From positions 62,001 to 126,000 of the forward strand of contig NZ_JANDMF010000004.1 of NCBI RefSeq assembly GCF_031626875.1: 64,000 nt of DNA. The letters are read 5' to 3'. The notes beneath the pieces are model-generated. The model ran no database searches, was not told the origin of the DNA, and worked only from the letters and a program-made list of their open reading frames with translations. The translations under genes and the position numbers were made by a program. Positions 31,616-40,516 of the stretch are shown piece by piece; the stretch's first letter is position 1; each line of letters begins with the position of its first letter. Origin of the DNA: Clostridium sp031626875. GTDB taxonomy: Bacteria > Bacillota > Clostridia > Clostridiales > Clostridiaceae.

Positions 31616-33505
31616 CTATTTAATGTAATATACTTGATTGTCTCTAAGCATCTTTCCAAGAAGTGCACTAGTAGTTCCAGACCAGTAGAAATCACTTAAC
31701 TCTTTTCCAGTTTCAGCTGGTGCCATAGAAAGCTTGTTATTGTGAATTCTATAAATATAAAATTTTTCTGTTATTGGAACAAAATACATAGCATCATTAA
31801 AGAATTTTGCAAAATCCTTTGCCTTTTCTGTTACTTCACTATCATTTTTAGTTCTAAATAATTCAAGCAATTTTTCTGTATATTTGAAATCTTCTCCTGT
31901 AACAGGATCTTTGTATACTTGGTCTCCTTTATCAGGATTTTTTATATTCATTCTCTTTCCATACCATGATAAAGAGTCATAAGCTTCAAATGGGTGTTGT
32001 GTTCCTGTAGTACTTCCAAATCCATCAATTACCATAGATGCATCCCCAGATGTAGCATAATCGTTATAGGCAGCTGATTCTTTTGGTGTAAAGGTTGCAT
32101 TAAGCCCAAAATCTTTTAACATATTAGTTGCTGCTTCACCCATAACTACATAAGCTGGGAATTCTCCAACACCTGCTATCTTAATTTCAGGAGATTGTCC
32201 ACTTGCATCAACCCATTTTCCACCACTTTCTTTCCATCCGGCATCTTTTAATAATTGTTTAGCCTTATCAGTATTTACAGTATAGTCTTCTAACCCATTT
32301 AAGAAATCTTTATCAAAGTATTTATCTCTAATTGAAGGTGGTAAACCTAATCCATACTGATCTCCAACTCTCATGCCTGGTTCAGATACTGGTGCAATTT
32401 GTGCTTTATCTATAATATAAGCAATAGCTTTTCTAACTTTTACATCATCTGTAGGTGCTTTATTAATATTAAAACAGAATCCAAGTTCACTATATTCAGG
32501 AATTAACATTTGTCTAATTGTATCCTTATTATTTTCTGCAACCTTTTGAGCCATATCTAAAGACAATCCCATACCTTCTGCATCATATTCTTTATTCATA
32601 ACAGCAACTGCTTGAGATTCAGTACTTGTTGGCCTAATTCCCTTAATCTTTTCTATTTTCATCTTAGTTCTATAGTTAGGGTTTCTTTCAAAAATCATTT
32701 CTGAAGATGTTACTGTAGTTGGCATATATGGACCTGAACATAAAGCTTGTTTTATATCAGGTAAATAATTATCAAATTCAACTGTAGCTGCAGCTACCTT
32801 ATCATCACCTTCTTTGGTAAATTTATAATTTCCATCTGATTTAATTTCTCTATTGTTAGTAAAGGCATCTTTAAAAGTATCTGCCCATTTTCCATAAACC
32901 TTTTGAGCATATCTAATTGGAGATTTTAACATATAATCCAAAATAAGAGATGCATCAGTATTGTATTTAATTTGTACAGTTACATCATCTAGTTTTGTTA
33001 CACTTTCTGCATAATATGCAATCTTATTTACTGTCATATCCATAAATAAATTACATAGTAAATCATCTGCATTAAGCGGACTACCATCACTCCATTTTAA
33101 TCCCTGTTTTAATTTTAATGTTAATACTTTATCTTTAAAGTCATAACTATCTAACAATGAAGGTTTGAAAGTTTTTTCTGGCTGAGAACTATATCCACAT
33201 AGATAGTCATACATAATGGGTTCCATAGACCAATCTGGTCCACCATTTACAGCTGGATTTCCATGCCCTGCTGGTGCTGGAGTAAAAGTCATCATAGTAG
33301 TAAGTGTAGTTCCATCTGATGGAGCTTCTTCTCCATCAAGTTTTGCATTTTTTAAAGTAGTTTCTACCTTTGACACACTCTCTTCAACACTTGGCTTGTT
33401 TTCTTGTGTTTTTTTACTGCTGCTCCCACAACCTGTGAATGATGTTACACTAATAGATGCTATAATAGCAACTGCTATAAGTTTAGTTAATTTGGTCTTT
33501 TTCAT
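31616..33505 (-). CDS. Extracellular solute-binding lipoprotein, peptide/oligosaccharide type
   Basis: 629 residues of family 5 binding protein (DppA/OppA-like). The signal peptide ends in VTSFTGC (lipobox), followed by a Ser/Lys/Glu-rich linker. Family features are LKLKQGLKWSDGSPLNADD and KVRKAIAYIIDK. An upstream in-frame start at 33556 exists, but the ATG at 33505 with GGGGGGA before it gives the proper lipoprotein signal. Family 5 proteins in saccharolytic clostridia also carry oligosaccharides, and the neighbouring rhamnosidase makes a plant-derived glycan as likely as peptides. Confidence 0.88.
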   Translation of the reverse strand: MKKTKLTKLIAVAIIASISVTSFTGCGSSSKKTQENKPSVEESVSKVETTLKNAKLDGEEAPSDGTTLTTMMTFTPAPAGHGNPAVNGGPDWSMEPIMYDYLCGYSSQPEKTFKPSLLDSYDFKDKVLTLKLKQGLKWSDGSPLNADDLLCNLFMDMTVNKIAYYAESVTKLDDVTVQIKYNTDASLILDYMLKSPIRYAQKVYGKWADTFKDAFTNNREIKSDGNYKFTKEGDDKVAAATVEFDNYLPDIKQALCSGPYMPTTVTSSEMIFERNPNYRTKMKIEKIKGIRPTSTESQAVAVMNKEYDAEGMGLSLDMAQKVAENNKDTIRQMLIPEYSELGFCFNINKAPTDDVKVRKAIAYIIDKAQIAPVSEPGMRVGDQYGLGLPPSIRDKYFDKDFLNGLEDYTVNTDKAKQLLKDAGWKESGGKWVDASGQSPEIKIAGVGEFPAYVVMGEAATNMLKDFGLNATFTPKESAAYNDYATSGDASMVIDGFGSTTGTQHPFEAYDSLSWYGKRMNIKNPDKGDQVYKDPVTGEDFKYTEKLLELFRTKNDSEVTEKAKDFAKFFNDAMYFVPITEKFYIYRIHNNKLSMAPAETGKELSDFYWSGTTSALLGKMLRDNQVYYIK

Positions 33506-33583
33506 TTCTTTCCCCCCATAAATATAAGTTAATTTATTATTTATTTCCTTGTACATTTAAATTATATTTATGCCCACAACTTC

Positions 33584-33597
33584 TGTAAACGTTAACT
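33584..33597. promoter_or_regulatory. cre-like operator upstream of the importer operon
   Basis: TGTAAACGTTAACT matches the CcpA cre consensus TGNAANCGNNNNCA except for the last base, about 80 bp before the binding-protein ATG. It sits in a 392-bp divergent gap (33506-33897) that otherwise holds only AT-rich DNA and the AraC/GyrI gene's RBS. Catabolite repression is the inference; a LacI-type local repressor is the alternative. Confidence 0.45.
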
Positions 33598-33897
33598 AGT
33601 AAATGTAGTAATTTTAGTTTATATATATTAAAATTTGTTTATATTTTTTTAATAATACTTTACAATAAAAAAGACATAATAATTTTCTATTAACTGTGTT
33701 TATTAATACCCACATAATTTTTTCCTTTATAATCGTATTAATTTCAGTTTATTGCATCACATATTTACACTTTATACATTTATAAGTAATATTAATATAG
33801 ACATTCTTAATTGATTATTATGATAAATTTGTGCAAGAAAAGTTGCGATTAAAATACTGATATTTAGTATGATTTACTCATGAAGGAGATGAAATAT

Positions 33898-34758
33898 ATG
33901 AAATGGCTTGATAAAATGAATTCTGCACTTAATTACATTGAAGAAAATCTTGATGGTGAAATAGATAATGAAATCATAGCCCAAAAGGCTTGTTGCTCTA
34001 ATTATAATTTTCAAAGAATGTTTTCTTTTATTGCTGATGTAACTTTAGCAGAATATATTAGGAGAAGACGATTAACACAAGCAGCTTTTGATTTGCAAAA
34101 GACAGATATAACAATACTTGATGTATCACTTAAATATGGTTATGATTCTCCAGTTTCTTTTGCAAGAGCATTTCAAAATCTACATGGATTAAAACCAAGT
34201 GAGGCAAAAAAGAAAGGTTCATTATTAAAATCATTTCCAAAAATCTCTTTCAAATTAACTGTTAAAGGAGTAGAAGAAATGAATTATCGTATTGAACAAC
34301 TTAAAGAATTTAGACTTGTTGGTGTAAGTAAACCAATAACAACAATTGATGGAGAAAATTTTAAACTTATACCTAAAATGTGGGATGAAGTATGTGAAAA
34401 CAAAACTGATGAAAAAATTATAAAGTTAGGAAAACATAAAAATCCAGAATTTTATGGAGTATGTTATAATTTCAGAAAAGATGATTTCGATTATATGATA
34501 GCTGTAGAATCTGATAGTAAATTACCTGAAGAGTTAGTTGAGTTAACTGTTCCTGAACTTACATGGGTAAAATTTGAATGTCGCGGAAAACTTCCTGAAG
34601 CACAACAAGATGTATGGAAGAGAGTTTTCACAGAATGGTTCCCAAATTCAGGTTATGAACATGCAGATGGACCTGAATTGGAGTGGTATTCTAATGAATA
34701 TATTGGTAGTGATAATTATTTAAGTGAAGTATGGATACCTATTAAAAAATCTAACTAA
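33898..34758 (+). CDS. AraC-family regulator with GyrI-like effector domain
   Basis: 286 residues. The order is inverted relative to the other AraC genes here: the helix-turn-helix domain is N-terminal (residues ~8-105; ACCSNYNFQRMFSFI, then ITILDVSLKYGYDSPVSFARAFQ), and a GyrI/Rob-type small-molecule domain follows (MNYRIEQLKEFRLVGVSKPI, AVESDSKLPEE, WIPIKKS). Such proteins sense drugs or other hydrophobic ligands. The start ATG at 33898 follows AAGGAGATG; an earlier ATG at 33880 lies ahead of that SD. Its stop codon TAA abuts the hairpin element at 34759. Confidence 0.88.
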   Translation: MKWLDKMNSALNYIEENLDGEIDNEIIAQKACCSNYNFQRMFSFIADVTLAEYIRRRRLTQAAFDLQKTDITILDVSLKYGYDSPVSFARAFQNLHGLKPSEAKKKGSLLKSFPKISFKLTVKGVEEMNYRIEQLKEFRLVGVSKPITTIDGENFKLIPKMWDEVCENKTDEKIIKLGKHKNPEFYGVCYNFRKDDFDYMIAVESDSKLPEELVELTVPELTWVKFECRGKLPEAQQDVWKRVFTEWFPNSGYEHADGPELEWYSNEYIGSDNYLSEVWIPIKKSN

Positions 34759-34880
34759 GGGACATGAAAATAAATAGCGAGTCCAAATTTGCCATGAATA
34801 TTTTTCATCAGGCAATCTGCTGACACAGGATGATGGAAAATAGACTGGCGGATTGACTTGTTATTTTTTTGAGTGTCCCT
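34759..34880. mobile_element. MITE-like hairpin element of about 120 bp
   Basis: The element begins GGGACA and ends TGTCCC. The inverted repeat continues inward almost throughout: AAAATAA with TTATTTT, GAGTCCAAATTTGCCA with TGGCGGATTGACTTG, and TATTTTTCATCA with TGATGGAAAATA. That leaves only about 20 unpaired bases in the centre. It is flanked on both sides by TAA, a possible 3-bp target duplication, one copy being the stop codon of the preceding gene. GC content is visibly above the surroundings. There is no coding capacity. A non-autonomous transposon is the best reading; a conserved RNA hairpin or terminator is the alternative. Confidence 0.6.
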
Positions 34881-34896
34881 AAATTAAATGACTAAA

Positions 34897-34947
34897 AAAT
34901 ACTCATACCATATCAATAAAAATTATCTGATATAAGTATAAGTATTT
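34897..34947 (-). terminator. Terminator of the GntR-ABC operon
   Basis: AAATACTCATACCATATCA (34897-34915) pairs imperfectly with TGATATAAGTATAAGTATTT (34928-34947). The minus-strand tail is TTTTTTAG. It ends the ABC exporter transcript. Confidence 0.7.
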
Positions 34948-34950
34948 AAA

Positions 34951-35595
34951 TTATAAATCTTTCTTAGCATAAATTCCCATAGATATATACATTGAAATTA
35001 ATCCAATAAATAAGGCAAGTAAATAAATTAAACTATTTAAAGTCATACTCATATTAGAAAGATTGAAATTTATGCTTATATGATTTAAACTCATCCAACT
35101 CAATAATTTAGGGGTACCAAAAATTGTAACAAATAGTATTATCATACCTATATATCTTGTTTTTTGAAGACCAAATTTGTATAAAATCGGTATATATATT
35201 CCAAATATTATTGCACTAAATAACAATGCTATACCAAATTCTAAAATGCTAAGCTTTTCCATACCTATAGGAAGAAATAATGTTGTAGCAGTATATAATA
35301 TAAAATTCAACATAAATACTGATAATACAAAAAGATACTTTTCTTTTACTAATGTTTTTCTTGTATAAGGTGTTGTGCATAAAAGCATAGACCCTTTATT
35401 TTTCTCTTCACTAGTCCAAACTGTACTTAGCATCATATATTCTAAAAGTATAGCAATATAAATAAATGTAGAAGTTCCTTTAACTTGTGTATCTGTCATA
35501 TTAAATACAACTGGCATTACAACAGCATAAATAATAAAGAATATTAAATATTTTTTAGCTAAAATGAAATCTTTTTTTAACAAACTAAACAACAT
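34951..35595 (-). CDS. ABC-2 type exporter permease
   Basis: 214 residues, six hydrophobic segments (first YLIFFIIYAVVMPVVF, last LIYLLALFIGLISMYIS), with the TSEEKNKGSMLLCTTPYTRK cytoplasmic loop typical of short ABC-2 permeases. It overlaps the ATPase gene by 11 bp. Substrate unknown; these GntR-linked exporters often answer cell-envelope stress or antimicrobial peptides. Confidence 0.82.
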   Translation of the reverse strand: MLFSLLKKDFILAKKYLIFFIIYAVVMPVVFNMTDTQVKGTSTFIYIAILLEYMMLSTVWTSEEKNKGSMLLCTTPYTRKTLVKEKYLFVLSVFMLNFILYTATTLFLPIGMEKLSILEFGIALLFSAIIFGIYIPILYKFGLQKTRYIGMIILFVTIFGTPKLLSWMSLNHISINFNLSNMSMTLNSLIYLLALFIGLISMYISMGIYAKKDL

Positions 35596-36451
35596 ATCTT
35601 TCTCCTCCTATATGAGCAAGCATAATATCTTCAATTGTTGGTCTTTCAATTAACACACTATCCATGTATTTACGCACTTCATTCTTTCTATTTGTAATGG
35701 CTTCAAAATTATATCTGCTTTCTTTTATGTTTAAAAACATTTTTCTATTTTCATCAGTTAAAAGGCTATTATCACCTTTAACTACTCCATAAGTGTCTAA
35801 TATCAAATCTTTTTCTTCATTTAACAGAATTTCACCTTTATCTATTAAAATAAGCACATCAGCTATCTTATCTAAATCTGAAGTTATATGTGTTGAAAAG
35901 AACACACTTTTTCCTTCTTTTTTTATAAATTCTAGGACTATATCAAGAATTTCACTTCTAATTAAAGGATCTAACCCACTTGTTGGTTCATCCATTATAA
36001 GTAAATCTGCATGATGAGAAAGAGCCAATGCTATGCTATATTTCATCTTCATTCCTTTTGATAATGTTGATATTTTTTGATTAAGCTTTAACCCAAAACG
36101 ACTTATATAATTTTCAAATACATTTTCATCCCAATTCGTATAAGCTGGAGCTATAACATTTTTCATTTCTTTTAGAGTCATCTCTTCATAAAAACATCCT
36201 TCATCTAAAACTACACCTATATGATTCTTTAACTCCTGCTCATTTTTAGCAATTTCTTTTCCAAATAGTTTAACACTTCCACCATCTTTTAAAACAAGAC
36301 CAAGAATTGATTTTATAGTTGTTGTTTTTCCAGCTCCATTTACTCCTATAAAACCAGTAATACACCCTTCTTGTAATGAAAAACTAACATTATTTAATTT
36401 AAATGCTCCATAATCTTTTTCTAAACCTTCAATCTCTAAAATATTACTCAT
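35585..36451 (-). CDS. ABC exporter ATP-binding protein
   Basis: 288 residues: Walker A GVNGAGKTT, signature LSKGMKMK, Walker B LLIMDEPTSGLD, and a C-terminal regulatory extension. The frame could begin at TTG 36466, but the ATG at 36451 follows GAGGAGG at good spacing and overlaps the end of the GntR gene by 8 bp. It couples to the ABC-2 permease downstream. Confidence 0.88.
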   Translation of the reverse strand: MSNILEIEGLEKDYGAFKLNNVSFSLQEGCITGFIGVNGAGKTTTIKSILGLVLKDGGSVKLFGKEIAKNEQELKNHIGVVLDEGCFYEEMTLKEMKNVIAPAYTNWDENVFENYISRFGLKLNQKISTLSKGMKMKYSIALALSHHADLLIMDEPTSGLDPLIRSEILDIVLEFIKKEGKSVFFSTHITSDLDKIADVLILIDKGEILLNEEKDLILDTYGVVKGDNSLLTDENRKMFLNIKESRYNFEAITNRKNEVRKYMDSVLIERPTIEDIMLAHIGGERYVV

Positions 36452-36827
36452 TTTTATCCTCCTCAAAAATAATATCCATCATAGAATACAATTCATCCCT
36501 AGAAATTCCTAGAGAACGTGCTGTTTCCCAAGCTTCTGCTAACTTATCTTCTACCATACGCCTTTTAGACTCTCTTAAAAGTTCAAGATTTCCTGGTGCA
36601 ACAAAGGAGCCTTTTCCAGCTTGAGTTATAATAAATCCTTCTTCTTCAAGTTCACTATATACTCTTCTTGTGGTAAGAACACTAACACGTAAATCATTTG
36701 CCAGTACTCTTATTGAAGGTAATGTTTCTCCTTCTTTTAACTCTCCAGAAATTATTGCAGATTTTATTTGTTCTTTTATTTGCTGATACAAGGGTTGCTC
36801 TGAAACATTAGTTACAATAATCTTCAT
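36444..36827 (-). CDS. GntR-family regulator, YtrA type
   Basis: 127 residues: N-terminal winged helix (PLYQQIKEQIKSAIISGEL, LPSIRVLANDLRVSVLTTRRV) and a short C-terminal helical tail, which is the YtrA subfamily architecture. These repress their own operon, which always contains ABC transporter genes, as here. First gene of the three-gene unit. Confidence 0.9.
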   Translation of the reverse strand: MKIIVTNVSEQPLYQQIKEQIKSAIISGELKEGETLPSIRVLANDLRVSVLTTRRVYSELEEEGFIITQAGKGSFVAPGNLELLRESKRRMVEDKLAEAWETARSLGISRDELYSMMDIIFEEDKNE

Positions 36828-36876
36828 TTGAATTCCTCTTTCTCAACTGTTTATATTGTTAATACACAGTATATAC

Positions 36877-36890
36877 ACAATACATATTGT
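36877..36890. promoter_or_regulatory. Candidate GntR operator
   Basis: ACAATA-CA-TATTGT is a perfect 6-2-6 palindrome about 50 bp upstream of the gntR start, within further GTATATACAC-type partial repeats. It is well placed for autoregulation. AT-richness raises the chance of coincidence. The 280-bp gap to the DUF1349 gene shows nothing else notable. Confidence 0.4.
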
Positions 36891-37107
36891 ATTTAATAAC
36901 ATCACTTTTGTCAATATCTTCTTTTAAGGTTTTATTTATTCATTAATATAATTTCAACATATAATTTAACCAAGATAATTTTTTAGATAGAATTAGGGTA
37001 AAAAAATATGGTATAATATGGTAAATGACAATTATAATTTCAGCTCACACTTTATTTTTTATATTGCAAATTGTGAGTTGTACTCTTATAAATGGAGGTA
37101 TGTAATC

Positions 37108-37689
37108 ATGTTAAATTTCAATTATACAGAAACTTTCTGGATTAATAAGCCTAAAAAATTTGAAATTAATAAAAATAAAATTACTATCGTAACAGAAAAA
37201 AATACAGATCTTTGGCAAAGAACATATTATGGATTTAGAAATGATAATGCACCTGCATTGTTAATAAAAACAGATGAAAAATATTTTTCATTTACTGTTA
37301 AAACTGATTTTGATAGTAAAAAGCAATTTGATCAATGTGGAGTTATTATCTATCAAGATAGTAAAAATTGGTTCAAAGCATCTATTGAATATGAAAATGA
37401 AGAATATCAAAGATTAGGAAGTGTTGTTACTAATAATGGATTTTCTGATTGGGCTACTACTGATATAGTCGACAGTATTAAATCTATGTATTATAGATTA
37501 AGCCGTAGAGAAAGTGATTTTTATATTGAAAATTCTATTGATGGCAAATCATTTAAACAAATGAGAATTTTTCATTTATTTCAAGGTGATACTGAAGTAA
37601 ACTTTGGTATTTATGCTTGTAGTCCTTCTAATTCATCATTTAATGCAACATTTTCTGAAATAAGTGTATCTGAATGTTTATGGAAATAG
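37108..37689 (+). CDS. DUF1349-family protein
   Basis: 193 residues with the beta-sandwich motifs of DUF1349: NTDLWQRTYYGFRNDNAPAL, QFDQCGVIIYQDSKNWFKAS, YYRLSRRESDFYIENSIDGK and the end NFGIYACSPSNSSF. The fold is concanavalin-like. Members occur near sugar or stress genes, with no settled activity. The frame extends upstream, but ATG 37108 has GGAGG nine bases before it. No signal peptide. Confidence 0.8.
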   Translation: MLNFNYTETFWINKPKKFEINKNKITIVTEKNTDLWQRTYYGFRNDNAPALLIKTDEKYFSFTVKTDFDSKKQFDQCGVIIYQDSKNWFKASIEYENEEYQRLGSVVTNNGFSDWATTDIVDSIKSMYYRLSRRESDFYIENSIDGKSFKQMRIFHLFQGDTEVNFGIYACSPSNSSFNATFSEISVSECLWK

Positions 37690-37778
37690 AGTAATATTAA
37701 CTTTTTAATTAATTAACTTTATGTTAATATTTATAACGAGGGATTTATATAATATCCATTTACATTAGGAGGAATTTT

Positions 37779-38966
37779 ATGATAATAAAACCTAGATTTA
37801 AAGACTTTATATGTATAACAGCACATCCAGAAGGCTGTAAAAATAATGTATTAACTCAAATTGACTACACTTTGAAAAAAGGTAAAATTAGTGGTTCTAA
37901 GAAAGTTCTTGTACTTGGTGCCTCAACTGGATATGGGTTAGCTTCAAGAATAGTATCAACCTTTGGTATGAATGCTGATACTATTGGTGTTGTATTTGAA
38001 AAACCTGCAACTAATAACAGACCTGCAACTGCTGGATGGTATAATACAGCTGCTTTTCAAGAACAATCAAGAAAACATGGTTTTCAATCTATAACAATTA
38101 ATGGAGATGCTTTTTCAAAGGAAACAAAAGAAAAAACTATTGAATCTATTAAAAATACTTTTGGAAAAGTAGATCTTGTTATATATAGCATAGCCTCTCC
38201 TAGAAGAAAGGATCCTAATTCAGACAAAGTTTATAACTCTACTTTAAAACCAATAGGTGATGCTTATGAAAATAAAACAGTTGATTTTCATACTAAAGTC
38301 ATATCTAATACAAAAATTCAACCAGCAACTTCTGAAGAAATAGAAGAAACTATAAAGGTTATGGGTGGAGAAGATTGGAAGCTTTGGATAGAAGCTCTTA
38401 GTGAATCAAATGTTTTAGCTGATGGTGCAAAAACAATTGCCTACTCTTACATTGGGCCAGATATAACCCATGCTATATATAGATCTGGTACAATCGGAAA
38501 AGCTAAGGAAAATTTAGAAAAATCAGCACATGAATTAAATGAATTACTTTCAAAATCTAATGGTAATGCATATGTAGCAGTTAATAAAGCTCTTGTTACA
38601 CAATCAAGTTTGGCTATACCTGTTCTTCCATTATATATATCAATACTTAATAAAGTTATGGATGAAAAATCTATAAATGAAGGTTGTATAGAACAAATGT
38701 ATAGATTATTTTCAGATTTCCTTTATAAAAAAGATGTCTTATTAGATTCAAAAGGAAGAATACGCCTTGATGACTTAGAAATGAGAAATGATGTTCAAAA
38801 AGAAGTCTTAGATATCTGGAATCAAATTAATAGTGATAATATTAATGATCTAACTGATATTGATGGATTTGAAAATGAATTTTTCAACCTTTTTGGATTT
38901 GCTATTTCAGATATTAATTATGATGCTGAAGTTGATCTAAAGGTAGAAATAGAAAATTTAATTTAG
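37779..38966 (+). CDS. fabV: Trans-2-enoyl-ACP/CoA reductase FabV
   Basis: 395 residues, the FabV/Ter length. N-terminal FICITAHPEGC, NADH motif LGASTGYGLASRI, SIASPRRKDP, and the catalytic Y-X8-K in IYRSGTIGKAK. It reduces trans-2-enoyl-ACP (fatty acid synthesis) or enoyl-CoA (butyrate-type fermentation) with NADH. No fab or bcs genes lie nearby; it is a single-gene unit with RBS AGGAGG and its own terminator. The preceding gap carries an inverted repeat AATATTAAC...GTTAATATT (37693-37731) that could be an operator. Confidence 0.93.
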   Translation: MIIKPRFKDFICITAHPEGCKNNVLTQIDYTLKKGKISGSKKVLVLGASTGYGLASRIVSTFGMNADTIGVVFEKPATNNRPATAGWYNTAAFQEQSRKHGFQSITINGDAFSKETKEKTIESIKNTFGKVDLVIYSIASPRRKDPNSDKVYNSTLKPIGDAYENKTVDFHTKVISNTKIQPATSEEIEETIKVMGGEDWKLWIEALSESNVLADGAKTIAYSYIGPDITHAIYRSGTIGKAKENLEKSAHELNELLSKSNGNAYVAVNKALVTQSSLAIPVLPLYISILNKVMDEKSINEGCIEQMYRLFSDFLYKKDVLLDSKGRIRLDDLEMRNDVQKEVLDIWNQINSDNINDLTDIDGFENEFFNLFGFAISDINYDAEVDLKVEIENLI

Positions 38967-38985
38967 GAATTATAGTAAATTTAGG

Positions 38986-39015
38986 GATGTATCAAAATGC
39001 TGATACATCTTTTTT
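38986..39015 (+). terminator. Terminator of fabV
   Basis: GATGTATCA (38986-38994) pairs with TGATACATC (39001-39009), followed by TTTTTT. Confidence 0.9.
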
Positions 39016-39023
39016 CTATATCT

Positions 39024-39063
39024 AAAAAAGCCACCTAACTGAAAATTTTTCTAAAGTTAGGTG
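39024..39063 (-). terminator. Terminator of the lactate dehydrogenase operon
   Basis: CACCTAACT (39032-39040) pairs with AGTTAGGTG (39055-39063). The minus-strand tail is GGCTTTTTTAG. It faces the fabV terminator. Confidence 0.88.
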
Positions 39064-39088
39064 ACGCTCTTTAATTATTTTTATAATA

Positions 39089-40492
39089 TTAACATATCTT
39101 TCCTGGGTTTAAGATATTTTTAGGGTCATATGCTTGTTTTATATTTTTCATCAGTATAGAAGTAACATTTCCTATCTGATCTTTTAAGTAAGGTTTCTTC
39201 GCAAATCCTATACCATGTTCTCCTGAAACCTGTCCTTGTAATTCCCTAGCTTTTTCATACATGCAGTTAAAGACTTGTGATAATTTTTTATTCCATTCTT
39301 CTTCTGTCATTTTATCTTTTAATATATAAACATGAAGATTTCCATCTCCAGCATGACCAAAGTTCTTTATTCTTACATTAAACTCCTTTTGAAGATCATA
39401 TGTGTAGTTTATAAAATCAGCTACTTTATTTCTTGGAACGCAAACATCACATTCATCCATTTCAGTTGTAGATGCTTTAATTGCTTCTAAAAATGCTCCT
39501 CTAGCAGACCAAATGGCTTCTTTTCTTTCATCTGTATCAGCTATAAATATATCTAATGCACCTTCATTTAAAACTATATTTGCTACGCCTTCATAATCTT
39601 TCTCTATTTCTTCTGTGCTATTACCATCAAATGTTAATAATAGATAAGCATCTGCTGTGTTATCTGGAAATTTTCTTCCTAAGAATTCTTCTGCTGCAAG
39701 GATTACATCTCTTTCCATGAATTCTATTGATGTAGGTATTACTTTTGATTTTATTATCTTTGGAACTGTTTCTATCGCTAAAGATAAATTAGGAAATGGA
39801 ACTAATAGACTTATTGATTTTTTTGGTGCTGGAATTAACTTTAATATAGCTTTTGTAACTATCGCAAGAGTTCCTTCCGATCCACAAACCATATCTTTTA
39901 TGCTATATCCTGAGCTATTTTTTACAACCTTGCCTCCAACTTCTATGATTTCTCCTGTTGGAAGTACTAGTTCTAGTCCTCTTACATAATCTCTAGTTAC
40001 TCCATATTTTACAGCTCTCATTCCACCTGCATTTGTATTTATATTTCCTGCTATTGTTGCTGACTTTTCTCCTGGATCTGGTGGATAGAATAAATCATAT
40101 TCCTTAACATAATCTCCAATTTCCATTAAAAGAACTCCTGGTTCTACTGTTAAAGTTAGATTTTCTTCATCTATCTCTAATATTTTATTCATCTTGCACA
40201 TGTTAATCATAATTCCGCCATGTATAGGAACTGAAGCTCCAACAAGACCTGTTCCTGAACCTCTTGGAATAACTGGAATATTATTTTCATATGCATATTT
40301 AACTACTTTTGAAACTTCTTCTGTTGTTAATACTTCAACCAAAACTTCAGGCATTTTACTTATTCCACCTAATTCATCATGGCTAAAATCTTCACTAATT
40401 TCATCTCCTGATAAAACTCTATCTTGTCCTAATACTGATTTTAAATATTCAATATCTTTTCCATCTATTTTTTTATATTTATCTAAACTCAT
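39089..40492 (-). CDS. lctD: FAD-linked lactate dehydrogenase subunit (LctD/GlcD type)
   Basis: 467 residues of the FAD_binding_4 / FAD-oxidase C family: PRGSGTGLVGASVP, the FAD segment DPGEKSATIAGNINTNAGG, GHAGDGNLHVYIL and the C-terminal SGEHGIGFAKK. With the adjacent EtfB and EtfA it forms the bifurcating lactate dehydrogenase, which oxidises lactate with NAD+ by also oxidising reduced ferredoxin. Glycolate or 2-hydroxyglutarate oxidase are the alternatives without the Etf context. Last gene of the operon. Confidence 0.85.
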   Translation of the reverse strand: MSLDKYKKIDGKDIEYLKSVLGQDRVLSGDEISEDFSHDELGGISKMPEVLVEVLTTEEVSKVVKYAYENNIPVIPRGSGTGLVGASVPIHGGIMINMCKMNKILEIDEENLTLTVEPGVLLMEIGDYVKEYDLFYPPDPGEKSATIAGNINTNAGGMRAVKYGVTRDYVRGLELVLPTGEIIEVGGKVVKNSSGYSIKDMVCGSEGTLAIVTKAILKLIPAPKKSISLLVPFPNLSLAIETVPKIIKSKVIPTSIEFMERDVILAAEEFLGRKFPDNTADAYLLLTFDGNSTEEIEKDYEGVANIVLNEGALDIFIADTDERKEAIWSARGAFLEAIKASTTEMDECDVCVPRNKVADFINYTYDLQKEFNVRIKNFGHAGDGNLHVYILKDKMTEEEWNKKLSQVFNCMYEKARELQGQVSGEHGIGFAKKPYLKDQIGNVTSILMKNIKQAYDPKNILNPGKIC

Positions 40493-40516
40493 AGCAATAT
40501 CCTCCTTATAAAATCC

